Source of the DNA: Rhodoblastus sphagnicola | GTDB taxonomy: Bacteria; Pseudomonadota; Alphaproteobacteria; Rhizobiales; Beijerinckiaceae | Assembly: GCF_002937075.1 (NCBI RefSeq) | Contig: NZ_NHSJ01000087.1 | Location: 62,001-126,000 of the forward strand | DNA length: 64,000 nt | Direction: 5' to 3' | Shown: positions 26,604-35,246 of the stretch, piece by piece | Numbering within the stretch: the first letter of the stretch is position 1 | How the letters are laid out: each line of letters opens with the position of its first letter | Notes under the pieces: generated by a model | The model's input: only the letters and a program-made list of their open reading frames with translations | What the model was told of the DNA's origin: nothing | Databases searched by the model: none | Position numbers and translations under genes: made by a program

Positions 26604-28892
26604 ATGTCGCTTCACAGCAAGCCGTCGCCCAAGACGGTCCCGCCGGACATCCATGCCGATCTGGTCGATTCGCTTTTTGGAACCACGGCTTCGTTTTTCG
26701 CTGGCGTGCTCGGCGGTCTGATCGCCCCGGCCATCGCTTATGCCCGCACCGGCGAAAGCGTCTTCATTGGCTTTGCCGCGGCCATGTGCGGCGTGACCGC
26801 GTTCCGCATGGCGGTGTTTAGCGCCTATCGCGCCAGCTCGGTTGCGAAACGACGGGAGAATGCGCGTCGCTGGGAAATTTTATACGCGGTCGGCGCGGTT
26901 GTTTTCATGATGACCGTCGGCGCAACGGGGGCCATTCTGTTTCAGCGGCACGCCGATCCGATGACCATCATCTATGGGCTGGTCGTCGTGCTCGGCTGCG
27001 CCGGCGCCATTCCGGGCCGCAACGCGGCGCGACCCTCCATCGTGCTCGGCCAGGTCGCGGGCCTTTTCCTGCCGCTGTGTCTCGCCTTGTGGCTTGAACT
27101 GGAAGGCTGGCACATCGGCTTGTCGGTCCTGTTGCTGATCATCTTTGTGTCGGTCGTGTCGACAACCAGGTTCCTGAACGCCTATCTGCTGACCGCGCTC
27201 ATCAAGGGGCGCGAAGCCAAGATTCAAACGGACCGCCTCGACGCCGCCCTGAACAACATGTCGCAAGGCCTCTGCATGGTCGACATGAACGGGGTCCTCT
27301 CCGTCGTCAACCGCCGTTTCCCGGACCTGTTCGGCATCAAGGCGAATTTGGTTGGGATGGACACGCGCGAACTGGCGCAACAAATCGTGGCGGCGCAGGG
27401 CTTGTCGCAACTTGACGGCCATGCCTTCATTGTTGACTTCGATCGTCATATCAACAAGGTGGAAGGGAGCGTTTTCACCGCTGCGCTTGGCGAGGCCATT
27501 TTCGATTTTCGTTGCGATCCGATGGATGACGGCGGGCTTGTCATCGTGGCGGAAGACGTGACCGAAACGCGCCTCGCATCGAGAAAAATCGAGCACATGG
27601 CGCTGTTCGACACGTTGACCGGTCTTCCGAACCGCATTCAATTCCGCGACCGCATGCAAGCCGCGTTCGATCACAGCGACAAAAGCGGTCTCGGATTTTC
27701 GGTCCTTTACGTCGACCTCGACCTGTTCAAGGAGGTGAACGACACGCTCGGCCATCCCGTCGGCGACAAGCTTTTGCGCGAAGTGGCCAAAAGATTGGAA
27801 GCCTCGGTTCGAAGCGTCGATCTCGTCGCCCGTTTTGGCGGAGACGAATTCCTGATCCTCATGACTCCGACGCGTGACGTCATCGATCTCGACGCCGTGA
27901 GCGAACGTCTGATCGCGGCCCTCAGCGCGCCCTATCAAATCGCCGAACACAAGATTGTCATCAGCGCGAGCATTGGCGCCGCGTCCGCGCCAAAAGACGG
28001 CGCCAACGCCGACGACATCATCAAGAACGCCGACATGGCGCTCTATCACGCCAAGGCGTGGGGTCGCGGCTGTTTCCGGCGCTTCTCCGCCTCCATGGAC
28101 GAACAGGCGCAGAGCAAACGCCAGATCGAGGTCGATCTGCGCAAGGCGCTCGTCCATGATGAACTGGAGGTGTTCTACCAGCCCGTCGTCGATATTCGCA
28201 CCGGCCGCGCCAACGCTTTCGAGGCCTTGCTGCGGTGGCGTCACCCTTCGCAAGGCTTTATTTCGCCGACGGTGTTCATTCCAATCGCCGAGGAAACCGG
28301 CATGATCGTGGAAATCGGCGAATGGGTTCTCAATCGCGCATGTCGCGACGCGGCCTCATGGCCGGACAATATCCGCGTGGCCGTGAATTTCTCGGCGATC
28401 CAGTTTCGCCGCAGCAATATCTGCGACGTGATCACGCGAGCGCTTGCGTCCTCGAGACTCGCGGCAAACCGACTGGAGGTCGAGGTCACCGAAACGATCG
28501 TCATTCAGGACACGGAAGCGACGCTCCTGGTCTTTCATGAATTGGCCGCGTTGGGCGTGCGTTTGGCGCTCGACGATTTCGGCACCGGCTATTCCAGCCT
28601 GAGCTATCTGAACCGATTCCCATTCCATAAAATCAAGATCGATCGCGCCTTCGTCAAAGACCTCGATGATCCCAAGTCGCTCGCGGTCATCACCGCCATC
28701 ATGCATTTGGCGAAAGACCTTGATATATCGATGGTTGTCGAGGGCGTCGAGACGCCCGCGCAGCTCGCTCTGCTGGCCGCGCGAGGCATTCACGAAATTC
28801 AGGGCTTCCTGTTCAGCCGGCCGGCGCCTCTCGGCGAAATCATGGAAATGATCCGAGTTCCCTTCCGTTTGCCCTTTTCGCAAGCGGCTTGA
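26604..28892 (+). CDS. Membrane-anchored PAS-GGDEF-EAL protein
   Basis: 762 residues. About five to six membrane helices lie in residues 25-200, a PAS-like domain at about 210-325 (MSQGLCMVDMNG), then GGDEF and EAL domains. GGDEF is intact (412-416) with the inhibitory RxxD site (R403-D406). EAL is intact (FEALLRW, 540-542) with DDFGTGYSSL, KIDRAFV and VVEGVET. So both cyclase and phosphodiesterase activities look possible. It lies 13 bases after the crotonase and is likely co-transcribed. Unlike RpfR, its N-terminus is a membrane region rather than a soluble DSF-binding domain. Confidence 0.93.
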   Translation: MSLHSKPSPKTVPPDIHADLVDSLFGTTASFFAGVLGGLIAPAIAYARTGESVFIGFAAAMCGVTAFRMAVFSAYRASSVAKRRENARRWEILYAVGAVVFMMTVGATGAILFQRHADPMTIIYGLVVVLGCAGAIPGRNAARPSIVLGQVAGLFLPLCLALWLELEGWHIGLSVLLLIIFVSVVSTTRFLNAYLLTALIKGREAKIQTDRLDAALNNMSQGLCMVDMNGVLSVVNRRFPDLFGIKANLVGMDTRELAQQIVAAQGLSQLDGHAFIVDFDRHINKVEGSVFTAALGEAIFDFRCDPMDDGGLVIVAEDVTETRLASRKIEHMALFDTLTGLPNRIQFRDRMQAAFDHSDKSGLGFSVLYVDLDLFKEVNDTLGHPVGDKLLREVAKRLEASVRSVDLVARFGGDEFLILMTPTRDVIDLDAVSERLIAALSAPYQIAEHKIVISASIGAASAPKDGANADDIIKNADMALYHAKAWGRGCFRRFSASMDEQAQSKRQIEVDLRKALVHDELEVFYQPVVDIRTGRANAFEALLRWRHPSQGFISPTVFIPIAEETGMIVEIGEWVLNRACRDAASWPDNIRVAVNFSAIQFRRSNICDVITRALASSRLAANRLEVEVTETIVIQDTEATLLVFHELAALGVRLALDDFGTGYSSLSYLNRFPFHKIKIDRAFVKDLDDPKSLAVITAIMHLAKDLDISMVVEGVETPAQLALLAARGIHEIQGFLFSRPAPLGEIMEMIRVPFRLPFSQAA

Positions 28893-28954
28893 ACCTCGTT
28901 CCAACAGCTGTTCGATTTCCCAACCGTCAGCGATGTTCGCAGCCGTCGCTATCC

Positions 28955-29659
28955 TCAGGCGCCGTGTGCCGCGCGCACCAGTTCATAGGGAACCGGCATG
29001 ACCAGGCGTTGGGCCCGGTACATATGGGACAGGGCGTTGTGACGGCGCAGGTTTTTGTTGAGGAATTCGATTATGGCGTCGTCGCCGTCGCCAATGCCCT
29101 CCGCGACGTGGCGCGCCAGCAGCATGTCGCGCATGGCGTGGGCGCTCAAACGTTCGCGATCGAGCATGGCGCGCTCTGCACGCGCCATGCCGATTTTTCT
29201 GGCCAGAAACGCGTAAGCGCCGCCAAAAGGAGACAAGGTGAAAGTTGCGCAGGGTTCCGCTGCGATCATCGAGCAGGCCAAGGCGAATTCCAAATCGGCG
29301 CCGACCATGTCCCCGCGCGCCCAGGCGACCGCAACCGTGGAGGAATTCGCGATGAGATTGGCGGCGGTGTGAACGAGTTCCGCGAGCCCGTCGTTTTCGG
29401 ATTGCGTGGCCGAGCCGGCCGAACGATGAGCAAAATCGAAAATCAGAAATTTCGGATTTTCGTCCAGGGCCTCTTCCAAGACATCGCCGAAGGCGACGAT
29501 GTCGTCGGGGCCGAAACCCGCCGTCCATTTCGAAGCGATGACCGAACTCAGTTCGGGAAGCCGCCGAACGCTGACTTTGTCATCTCCGGCCGAAAAGACC
29601 CGCGCGCCGCCGTCGGTTTTGATATGTTCGGCGACATCCAAACCAGCATCGAAAGTCAT
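28955..29659 (-). CDS. Divergent crotonase-like protein lacking one catalytic Glu
   Basis: 234 residues with a crotonase-like core: VAWARGDMVGADLEFALACSMIAAE matches the oxyanion and first-Glu region of the protein at 25691, but the second catalytic position (MPE there) is LSP here, in FTLSPFGGAYAFLARKIG. It is shorter at the N-terminus. It may therefore be inactive or a regulator; RpfB/RpfF-like activity is not supported. It faces the GGDEF-EAL gene (convergent, 62-base gap) and has a CtrA-type box 20 bases upstream of its ATG. Confidence 0.7.
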   Translation of the reverse strand: MTFDAGLDVAEHIKTDGGARVFSAGDDKVSVRRLPELSSVIASKWTAGFGPDDIVAFGDVLEEALDENPKFLIFDFAHRSAGSATQSENDGLAELVHTAANLIANSSTVAVAWARGDMVGADLEFALACSMIAAEPCATFTLSPFGGAYAFLARKIGMARAERAMLDRERLSAHAMRDMLLARHVAEGIGDGDDAIIEFLNKNLRRHNALSHMYRAQRLVMPVPYELVRAAHGA

Positions 29660-29678
29660 TGTGTCACGCCCTTTCAGG

Positions 29679-29694
29679 TTAAGGATATATTAAC
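29679..29694 (-). promoter_or_regulatory. CtrA-type box upstream of the second crotonase
   Basis: TTAA-N7-TTAACC on the minus strand, an exact match to the full CtrA recognition pattern (TTAA-N7-TTAAC) of alphaproteobacteria. It ends 20 bases before the start codon, so it could repress or activate depending on the unknown start of transcription. Confidence 0.6.
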
Positions 29695-29753
29695 CGGAGT
29701 GACGGCTTTGTCTCAGTTTTTGAATGTTTTTGTTAAGCTTTTCGAAACCATGG

Positions 29754-29955
29754 TTAATTCTCGGCTCTTTCCCCAACGCGAACCCTTGCCCCCGCCCGCG
29801 AACCCTCGATCTTGAAGGGCTGGCCGTCGCGCGTGTTTACGCGGATGGTCTTGTTGCATTTACAGTCGTGGGGTTGCTGGGCGATGTCAGCTTCGGCGCA
29901 CGCGGCGCTGGACAGCGCCAAAAACGGCGACGGTGGCGAACATCAGCTTTTTCAT
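29754..29955 (-). pseudogene. Small exported protein gene broken by one extra T
   Basis: From ATG 29955 (GAGG upstream) the frame reads MKKLMFATVAV and then stops early. Dropping one T from the T5 run near 29920 gives an uninterrupted 66-residue protein: a signal peptide with a possible lipobox (LSSAAC), then CKCNKTIRVNTRDGQPFKIEGSR, ending at TAA 29754. The 202-base span is exactly one base more than 67 codons. It is either a recent pseudogene or a sequencing error in a homopolymer. Function unknown. Confidence 0.7.
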
Positions 29956-30006
29956 AAGGCCTCGCGGGAGCCGGGAGGCGAGGCCATCGCGAACGCGCCT
30001 CATCAC

Positions 30007-30080
30007 AAAAAAAGAGCGCCGCCAGTACATCCGTGGCGCGCGCTCCTTCCCAGTTGGCCAGTTGGGGAAGGAGCCCCAAC
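30007..30080 (-). ncRNA. Candidate small RNA 3' part with anti-Shine-Dalgarno loop and terminator
   Basis: On the minus strand, GTTGGGG-CTCCTT-CCCCAAC (30061-30080) presents the loop CTCCTT, complementary to AAGGAG. It is followed by a GAGCGC-rich stem and seven T (30007-30045), a good intrinsic terminator. An alternative stem GCTCCTTCCC / GGGAAGGAGC is mutually exclusive with the first. No minus-strand gene ends nearby, which is why I suspect an sRNA. Its 5' end and promoter are not defined. Confidence 0.4.
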
Positions 30081-30249
30081 CGATCAGTTCGTTATGGTCA
30101 ACGAAGCTTGCGCGAGCCTCGCCAGCGCGATTTACCCTTTTCGTCCGCCCTGAATCCTTCCCCCGCGCCTGCTCAAATCCTGGGCATGATTACGAATTGT
30201 TTATCGCCATGCTCCAGCATAGCATCCCGACAAAGCAACAACACTCGAA

Positions 30250-30702
30250 TTGGAACGCGCCGTGTCGTCCGCGGAAAGCTATGGCGAGCTTGTCCAGATC
30301 ATCTACAGCAGCCGCAGCCTCCTGGCCGGGACGACGGCGGAGATTGCAGCGGGGATCGCCGACATTCTCGCTGTCTCCCATCGCAACAACGCGCGCGACG
30401 ACGTCACCGGCGCGCTGTTTTTCAATGGGCGCTCCTTCGCGCAGACGCTGGAAGGCAAATCGCTCGCCGTCGCCGATTGCTATGCGCATATTCTCAAGGA
30501 CAAGCGACACACCGACATCCGCCTGCTGCGACACGAATACGTCACAGCGCGCTGCTTCGAAGGCTGGGCCATGGCCTATGTCGAGGGTCCGTGCGGCCTG
30601 GGATTCACCATTTCGCCCGGCTTTCTGCACGCCACCGTCGCGAAAAACGACGAAGCCGCCGCCGTCCTCGAACTGATGCGCCACGTCATGGCGTATCCGT
30701 GA
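30250..30702 (+). CDS. BLUF-domain blue-light photoreceptor
   Basis: 150 residues, a single short BLUF domain binding FAD. Key positions fit the family: Tyr19 in IIYSS, Asn in HRNNARDDVTGALFF, Gln65 in FAQTLEG, and Trp106/Met108 in FEGWAMAY. No fused output domain is present, so it must act through a partner. The start is uncertain: TTG 30250 gives the full domain, GTG 30262 is an alternative, and no clear ribosome site is visible. The neighbouring SDR gene is convergent. Confidence 0.88.
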   Translation: MERAVSSAESYGELVQIIYSSRSLLAGTTAEIAAGIADILAVSHRNNARDDVTGALFFNGRSFAQTLEGKSLAVADCYAHILKDKRHTDIRLLRHEYVTARCFEGWAMAYVEGPCGLGFTISPGFLHATVAKNDEAAAVLELMRHVMAYP

Positions 30703-30706
30703 GCGG

Positions 30707-31483
30707 CTACGCGCCGCCGCGCCCGGGCGCCTCCATCATCGTGTTGAACTGCGTGAACTGCGCGTCATAGTCGCCGCGCCGCTCGGCCTCGCGCAGCAGC
30801 AGCACGCGCTCAACCAGAATCTCATGCGCGTCGGGATCGCGCTCCAGCACGGCGAAAGTCTCCGCGATAAAATCTTCCAGCGGCATGGCGCGGGGGTCGG
30901 CGGCCTGACGTTCGCCGGTGAGCCCGGTTTGCACATAGGGCGGGGCGATTTCGTGGACCTTGACGGACGTGTCGCGCAATTGCCAGCGCAGCGATTGCCC
31001 CCAGGAATGCAGCGCCGCCTTGGTGGCGCAATAGGTGGGCGTCGCCGCCAGCGGCAGGAAGGCCAGGCCCGACGTCGTGGTCAGCACGGCGGCGTCGGCC
31101 TGCCGGGTCAGATGCGGCAGCAGCGCCAGGGTCAGGCGGATCGGACCGAGCAGGTTGGTGGCGATCGTGGCTTCGGCCGTGGCGAGGCTGGCGGGATCGC
31201 GCAGGTTTTCGGTCTGCATCATCCCGGCGTTGTTGATGAGGACATTGAGATCGGGAAAGATTTGCGTCGCCTCCTCGGCCAGTCGCGCGATGGAGTCGGG
31301 GTCCGTCATGTCCACGGTGGCGAACTCCATGCCGGGATTGGCGGCTGCGACCGCCTCCAGCCTGTCGCGCCCGCGCCCCGCGATCAGCACGCGATTGCCC
31401 CTGGCGTGAAAGCCCTCGGCGAGGCCGCGCCCGATGCCGGAGCCGCCGCCAGTGATGAGAATGGCGTTGCCGGAAATCTTCAT
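30707..31483 (-). CDS. Short-chain dehydrogenase/reductase
   Basis: 258 residues, classical SDR: NAD(P) motif TGGGSGIG, NNAG, catalytic Ser and YCATK (Tyr-x3-Lys). The start ATG 31483 has a perfect AGGAGG 7 bases upstream. It resembles DltE/oxidoreductases of unknown substrate. Divergent from an HxlR regulator, which commonly controls such an enzyme. Confidence 0.88.
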   Translation of the reverse strand: MKISGNAILITGGGSGIGRGLAEGFHARGNRVLIAGRGRDRLEAVAAANPGMEFATVDMTDPDSIARLAEEATQIFPDLNVLINNAGMMQTENLRDPASLATAEATIATNLLGPIRLTLALLPHLTRQADAAVLTTTSGLAFLPLAATPTYCATKAALHSWGQSLRWQLRDTSVKVHEIAPPYVQTGLTGERQAADPRAMPLEDFIAETFAVLERDPDAHEILVERVLLLREAERRGDYDAQFTQFNTMMEAPGRGGA

Positions 31484-31547
31484 GGTCCAACCTCCTGATG
31501 CGGCCGGACTCGACCGCATCCCCAATCTGGGGCCAAGCCGATCAAAA

Positions 31548-31576
31548 TTGAAGAAGGCATGAAAAAGTTCTATACT
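31548..31576 (+). promoter_or_regulatory. Promoter of the HxlR regulator, with possible operator
   Basis: -35 TTGAAG (31548-31553), 17-base spacer, -10 TATACT (31571-31576), placing the start of transcription about 13 bases before the ATG. A short AAGT-N5-ACTT palindrome covers the -10 and could be the autoregulatory operator. Confidence 0.55.
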
Positions 31577-31595
31577 TACCAAAAAGAGAGTGAAG

Positions 31596-31991
31596 ATGAT
31601 CGCCAAGGCCGCAACCGAAAACACGTCCGGCGTCACCGACCCGCGGCTCGACGCCCTGGTCACTGAAATCATCGGCCGCGTCGCCGACAAATGGACCATG
31701 CTGGTGCTGGAGGAACTGGAGGCGGAGAGTCCGCTGCGCTTCACCCGGCTGCTGGAGCGGGTTGACGGCGTGAGCCAGAAAATGCTGACCCAAACCTTGC
31801 GCCACATGGAGCGCGACGGCCTGTTGACGCGCAAGGTCTATGCCGTCGTCCCGCCGAAGGTCGAATATGCGCTCACGCCGCTGGGGCGCGGCCTTGGCGA
31901 GGCGTTCTGCGGGGTGTGGCGCTGGGCGGAACGGCATTTCGAAGAGATCGGGGCGGCGCGGCGCGCGTTCGACGACGGTCGCGACCGCTGA
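31596..31991 (+). CDS. HxlR-family winged-helix regulator
   Basis: 131 residues from ATG 31596 (GTG 31590 is an alternative). HxlR features: [15 protein letters not shown] near the N-terminus, [33 protein letters not shown] (helix-turn-helix), and the [10 protein letters not shown] wing. There is no cysteine in the N-terminal sensor position, so redox sensing as in YodB/HypR is not evident. It probably regulates the divergent SDR and itself. Confidence 0.88.
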   Translation: MIAKAATENTSGVTDPRLDALVTEIIGRVADKWTMLVLEELEAESPLRFTRLLERVDGVSQKMLTQTLRHMERDGLLTRKVYAVVPPKVEYALTPLGRGLGEAFCGVWRWAERHFEEIGAARRAFDDGRDR

Positions 31992-32082
31992 AGCAAATTT
32001 CCGCGATCTCGATGGTCTTTTCCGCCACCTTGAAGGAATTGGCCACTGGCGGCGGCGGCCTCGGTGGATTATGAAGGCTTTC

Positions 32083-33264
32083 ATGAGCCTTGTGACCGAT
32101 TCTGACGAACTGGCGGCCTTGTGCCGCGAATTCTCCCAGCATGAATTCGTGACGGTCGATACGGAGTTTCTCCGCGAAACGACCTTCTGGCCAAAAGTCT
32201 GCGTCATTCAGGTGGCCTGCGACACCAAGGCCGCCGCCATCGACGCGCTGGCCGAAAACCTGGACATGTCGCCGTTCTTCGAACTGATGGCCAACGAAAA
32301 GGTCGTGAAGGTTTTTCACGCGGCGCGGCAGGATCTGGAAATCATCTGGAATCTGGCGAAACTCATTCCCGCGCCTTTGTTCGACACCCAGGTCGCCGCC
32401 ATGGTGTGCGGCTATGGCGACCAGATCGCCTATGGCGAGTTGGCGCAAAGCCTGTGCAAGGTGACGCTCGACAAGAGTTCGCGCTTCACCGACTGGTCGC
32501 GGCGGCCGCTGTCGGACGCCCAGATCGATTACGCCATCGCCGACGTCACCCATTTGCGCGACATTTATCGGGCGCTGAAGCAGAAGCTTGAAAAAGCGGG
32601 ACGGTTGCATTGGCTGGCCGACGAAATGGCCACACTGACCAATCAGGACACCTACGAAATGCGGCCGGACCGCGCCTGGGAGCGCTACGCCCATCGCGCG
32701 CGAAAACCCCGCGACCTCGCCGTGCTGATGGAGTTGGCCGCCTGGCGCGAACAGGAGGCGCAGACCCGCGACGTGCCGCGTTCGCGCGTGCTCAAGGACG
32801 ATATTCTGACCGAGATCGCGCTGGCGGCGCCGCGCACGGTGGAGGCGCTGGGCAATCTGCGCGCCTTTCCGCGCGGCATGGAGCGCTCGCGCTCCGGCGC
32901 GGACATTGTCGCGGCGGTGGAGCGCGGCCTCGAACGCGATCCCAAAACCCTGCCGCGCATCGACCGCGAACGGCGCAGCAACGGCACGGGCGCCACGGTG
33001 GAGCTGTTGAAAGTGCTGTTGCGGCAGGTGGCGGAGGCGCAGGGCGTCGCCGCCAAGATGATCGCGACCACGGACGATCTCGAAGCGCTCGCGAGTGACG
33101 ATTCCGCCGATATCAGCGCGTTAAAAGGGTGGCGGCGCGAGCTGTTTGGCGAAAAGGCGTTGCAGCTCAAGCACGGGCGTTTGGCCCTCACCGTGGAGAA
33201 AAACCGCGTCGTGACGCTCGAATATCACGAGGGCGACGCGGAAGAGGAAGCGCCCGAGGCGTAA
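32083..33264 (+). CDS. rnd: Ribonuclease D
   Basis: 393 residues; 3'-5' exonuclease in tRNA 3'-end maturation. DEDD motifs: VDTEFLRE (I), HAARQDLEI (II), and YAIADVTHL (III); an HRDC region with [23 protein letters not shown] follows. ATG 32083 fits the usual N-terminus ([13 protein letters not shown]); ATG 32071 is also possible. In many relatives rnd directly follows ppk-ppx; here it is on the opposite strand with two other genes between. Confidence 0.94.
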   Translation: MSLVTDSDELAALCREFSQHEFVTVDTEFLRETTFWPKVCVIQVACDTKAAAIDALAENLDMSPFFELMANEKVVKVFHAARQDLEIIWNLAKLIPAPLFDTQVAAMVCGYGDQIAYGELAQSLCKVTLDKSSRFTDWSRRPLSDAQIDYAIADVTHLRDIYRALKQKLEKAGRLHWLADEMATLTNQDTYEMRPDRAWERYAHRARKPRDLAVLMELAAWREQEAQTRDVPRSRVLKDDILTEIALAAPRTVEALGNLRAFPRGMERSRSGADIVAAVERGLERDPKTLPRIDRERRSNGTGATVELLKVLLRQVAEAQGVAAKMIATTDDLEALASDDSADISALKGWRRELFGEKALQLKHGRLALTVEKNRVVTLEYHEGDAEEEAPEA

Positions 33265-33295
33265 ACGGGGCGCCGCCCCGCTCGCCCCGCCTTTC

Positions 33296-34303
33296 TCAAA
33301 TCTCCAGACAGATCTTGCCGAAGTGCTTGTTGCTTTCCTGATGGCGGAAGGCGGCGACGATGTCCTCCAGCGCGAAAACCTTGTCGATCACCGGCTTTAA
33401 TCCAGTGGCGTCGATGGCGCGGATCATGTCGATCTGCTGGCGCCGGCTGCCGACCAGCACCGCGCGCAATTGCTGCTGGCGCACCAGCGCGTTGACCAAT
33501 GGGAAATCGCCGGCGAGGCCGGTGAGGATGCCGATCACCGCGATGTGGCCGTGGACGCGCGTGGCGATCATGCTTTGCGCCAGAGTCGCGGGGCCGCCGA
33601 CCTCGATGACGTGATCGACGCCGCGCCCGTCCGTCAATTTTCGCGCGACGTCGCCCCAGTCGGGCGTGGCGCGATAGTTGATGACGTGATCGGCGCCAAG
33701 GCTTTTGAGTTTTTCCAGCTTTTCGTCGCTCGACGAGGTCGCGATCACCGTCGCGCCCGCCTGTTTGGCGAATTGCAGCGCGAAGATCGACACCCCGCCT
33801 GTCCCCTGCACCAGCACGGTCGCGCCGGCCTTGACGCGGCCCTCGTCGTGCAGCGCGCGCCAGGCGGTCAGGCCCGCCGTGGTCAGCGTGGCGCTTTCCA
33901 CCGCGCTCCATCCTCTGGGCGCATGGGTGAAGCCGTTGGCGGAGGCGGTGACCACTTCACGCGCGAAACCATCGACGCCGTCGCCGGGCGTGGTGGCGAA
34001 ACCCTCGACCTCCGGTTCGCCGTCGAGCCAGGTGGGGAAGAACGTGCTGACCACGGGATCGCCGGGTTTGAAGTCGGTCACGCCCTCGCCGATAGCGACA
34101 ACTTCGCCGGCGCCGTCGGCCATGGGGATGCGCGGCTCGGTCGGCCCCCACATGCCGCTGACCACGGCGTAATCGTGATAATTCAGCGAGGAGCCGCGCA
34201 GCCGCACCTGGATTTCGCCCGGTCCCGGCGCCGGGGCCGCGCGCGTTGTCAGCGTCACCTTGTCGAAGCCGCCGCCCTTTTGCACCACGATCGCCTTGGC
34301 CAT
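33296..34303 (-). CDS. Zinc-independent NAD(P)H:quinone reductase / MDR alcohol dehydrogenase
   Basis: 335 residues, medium-chain reductase family. Rossmann motif VLVQGTGGVSIFALQFAKQAGATVIATSSS; no cysteine-rich zinc loop. The N-terminal SLNYHDYAVVSG matches the family. Start ATG 34303 with GGGAGG upstream. Substrate unknown; likely reduces quinones or enones. It follows the EamA gene on the same strand with a 40-base gap. Confidence 0.88.
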   Translation of the reverse strand: MAKAIVVQKGGGFDKVTLTTRAAPAPGPGEIQVRLRGSSLNYHDYAVVSGMWGPTEPRIPMADGAGEVVAIGEGVTDFKPGDPVVSTFFPTWLDGEPEVEGFATTPGDGVDGFAREVVTASANGFTHAPRGWSAVESATLTTAGLTAWRALHDEGRVKAGATVLVQGTGGVSIFALQFAKQAGATVIATSSSDEKLEKLKSLGADHVINYRATPDWGDVARKLTDGRGVDHVIEVGGPATLAQSMIATRVHGHIAVIGILTGLAGDFPLVNALVRQQQLRAVLVGSRRQQIDMIRAIDATGLKPVIDKVFALEDIVAAFRHQESNKHFGKICLEI

Positions 34304-34343
34304 TTGAGCCTCCCTGTTGGTTGAAGGATTTGACCGCAGATGT

Positions 34344-35246
34344 TCAGTCGGCGCGAGAAGACCTTGGTCCACTTGCGCGATGTGGCGCGAACACCGAAAC
34401 CGCCAACCCCGCGAGCACCACGACAATCCCCGCCAGCGTCGCCGCGTTCAGCGTTTCGCCGAACACCAGCGCCGCGCTCGACAGGCCGAACACCGGCACC
34501 AGCAGCGAAAACGGCGCGACCAGCGCGACGGGATGACGGCTGAGCAGCCAGGACCACAGGCCGTAGCCGACCATGGTCGGGCCATAGGCCAGAAAGGCCG
34601 CCCCGCCCCACACCGCCACGCTCGGATGGGTGAGCGCGTGAACGATGGCCGCGTGATCTTCCAGCGTCCAGGACAGCGCCAACAGCGGCGCCGGCGAAAA
34701 CAGGCTCGACCAGACGATGAAGCCGAGCACATGCACCCGTCCGGCGCGGATCGAGAACAGGTTGCCCCCCGCCCAGCAGGCGGCGGCGGCCACCACGGCG
34801 GCGAAGGGGACAAGCGGCGCCGCGGCGCCGCGTGAAAATGCGATCAGCGCCACGCCCGCCAGCGCCACGCCGGCGCCGATCCATTGCGCCGCGCGGGGTT
34901 TTTGCCCCAGCAGCGCCCAGGCGAGCAGGATGGTGAACACGGACTGGATCTGGATCACCAGCGAGGCCAGCCCCGCCGGCATGCCCTGGCTGATGGCGGC
35001 GAACAACAGGCCGAACTGGCCCAGACCAATGCACAGGCCATAGCCGGCGAGATCGCGCAGCCGCGCCTTGGGCCGGGGGACGAAAAACACGGCGGGAATG
35101 GCGGCGAGAAAGAAGCGCAAGGCGGTGTAGGCGAGCGGCGGCGCCTCGGCCACGCCCGCCTTGATGGCGATGAAGCTGACCCCCCACAAAGCCGCGATCA
35201 GCACCGCGAGGGCGAGATCGCGCGCGGGAAGTTTTTCGGGCGTCAC
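34344..35246 (-). CDS. EamA-family (DMT) transporter
   Basis: 300 residues, ten predicted membrane helices in two EamA halves (LIAALWGVSFIAIKAG... and PFAAVVAAAACWAGGNLFSIRAG...). Resembles exporters of amino acids or metabolites such as EamA. It uses a GTG start that overlaps the ppx stop (GTGA), so it is translationally coupled to ppx. Substrate cannot be told. Confidence 0.85.
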   Translation of the reverse strand: MTPEKLPARDLALAVLIAALWGVSFIAIKAGVAEAPPLAYTALRFFLAAIPAVFFVPRPKARLRDLAGYGLCIGLGQFGLLFAAISQGMPAGLASLVIQIQSVFTILLAWALLGQKPRAAQWIGAGVALAGVALIAFSRGAAAPLVPFAAVVAAAACWAGGNLFSIRAGRVHVLGFIVWSSLFSPAPLLALSWTLEDHAAIVHALTHPSVAVWGGAAFLAYGPTMVGYGLWSWLLSRHPVALVAPFSLLVPVFGLSSAALVFGETLNAATLAGIVVVLAGLAVSVFAPHRASGPRSSRAD

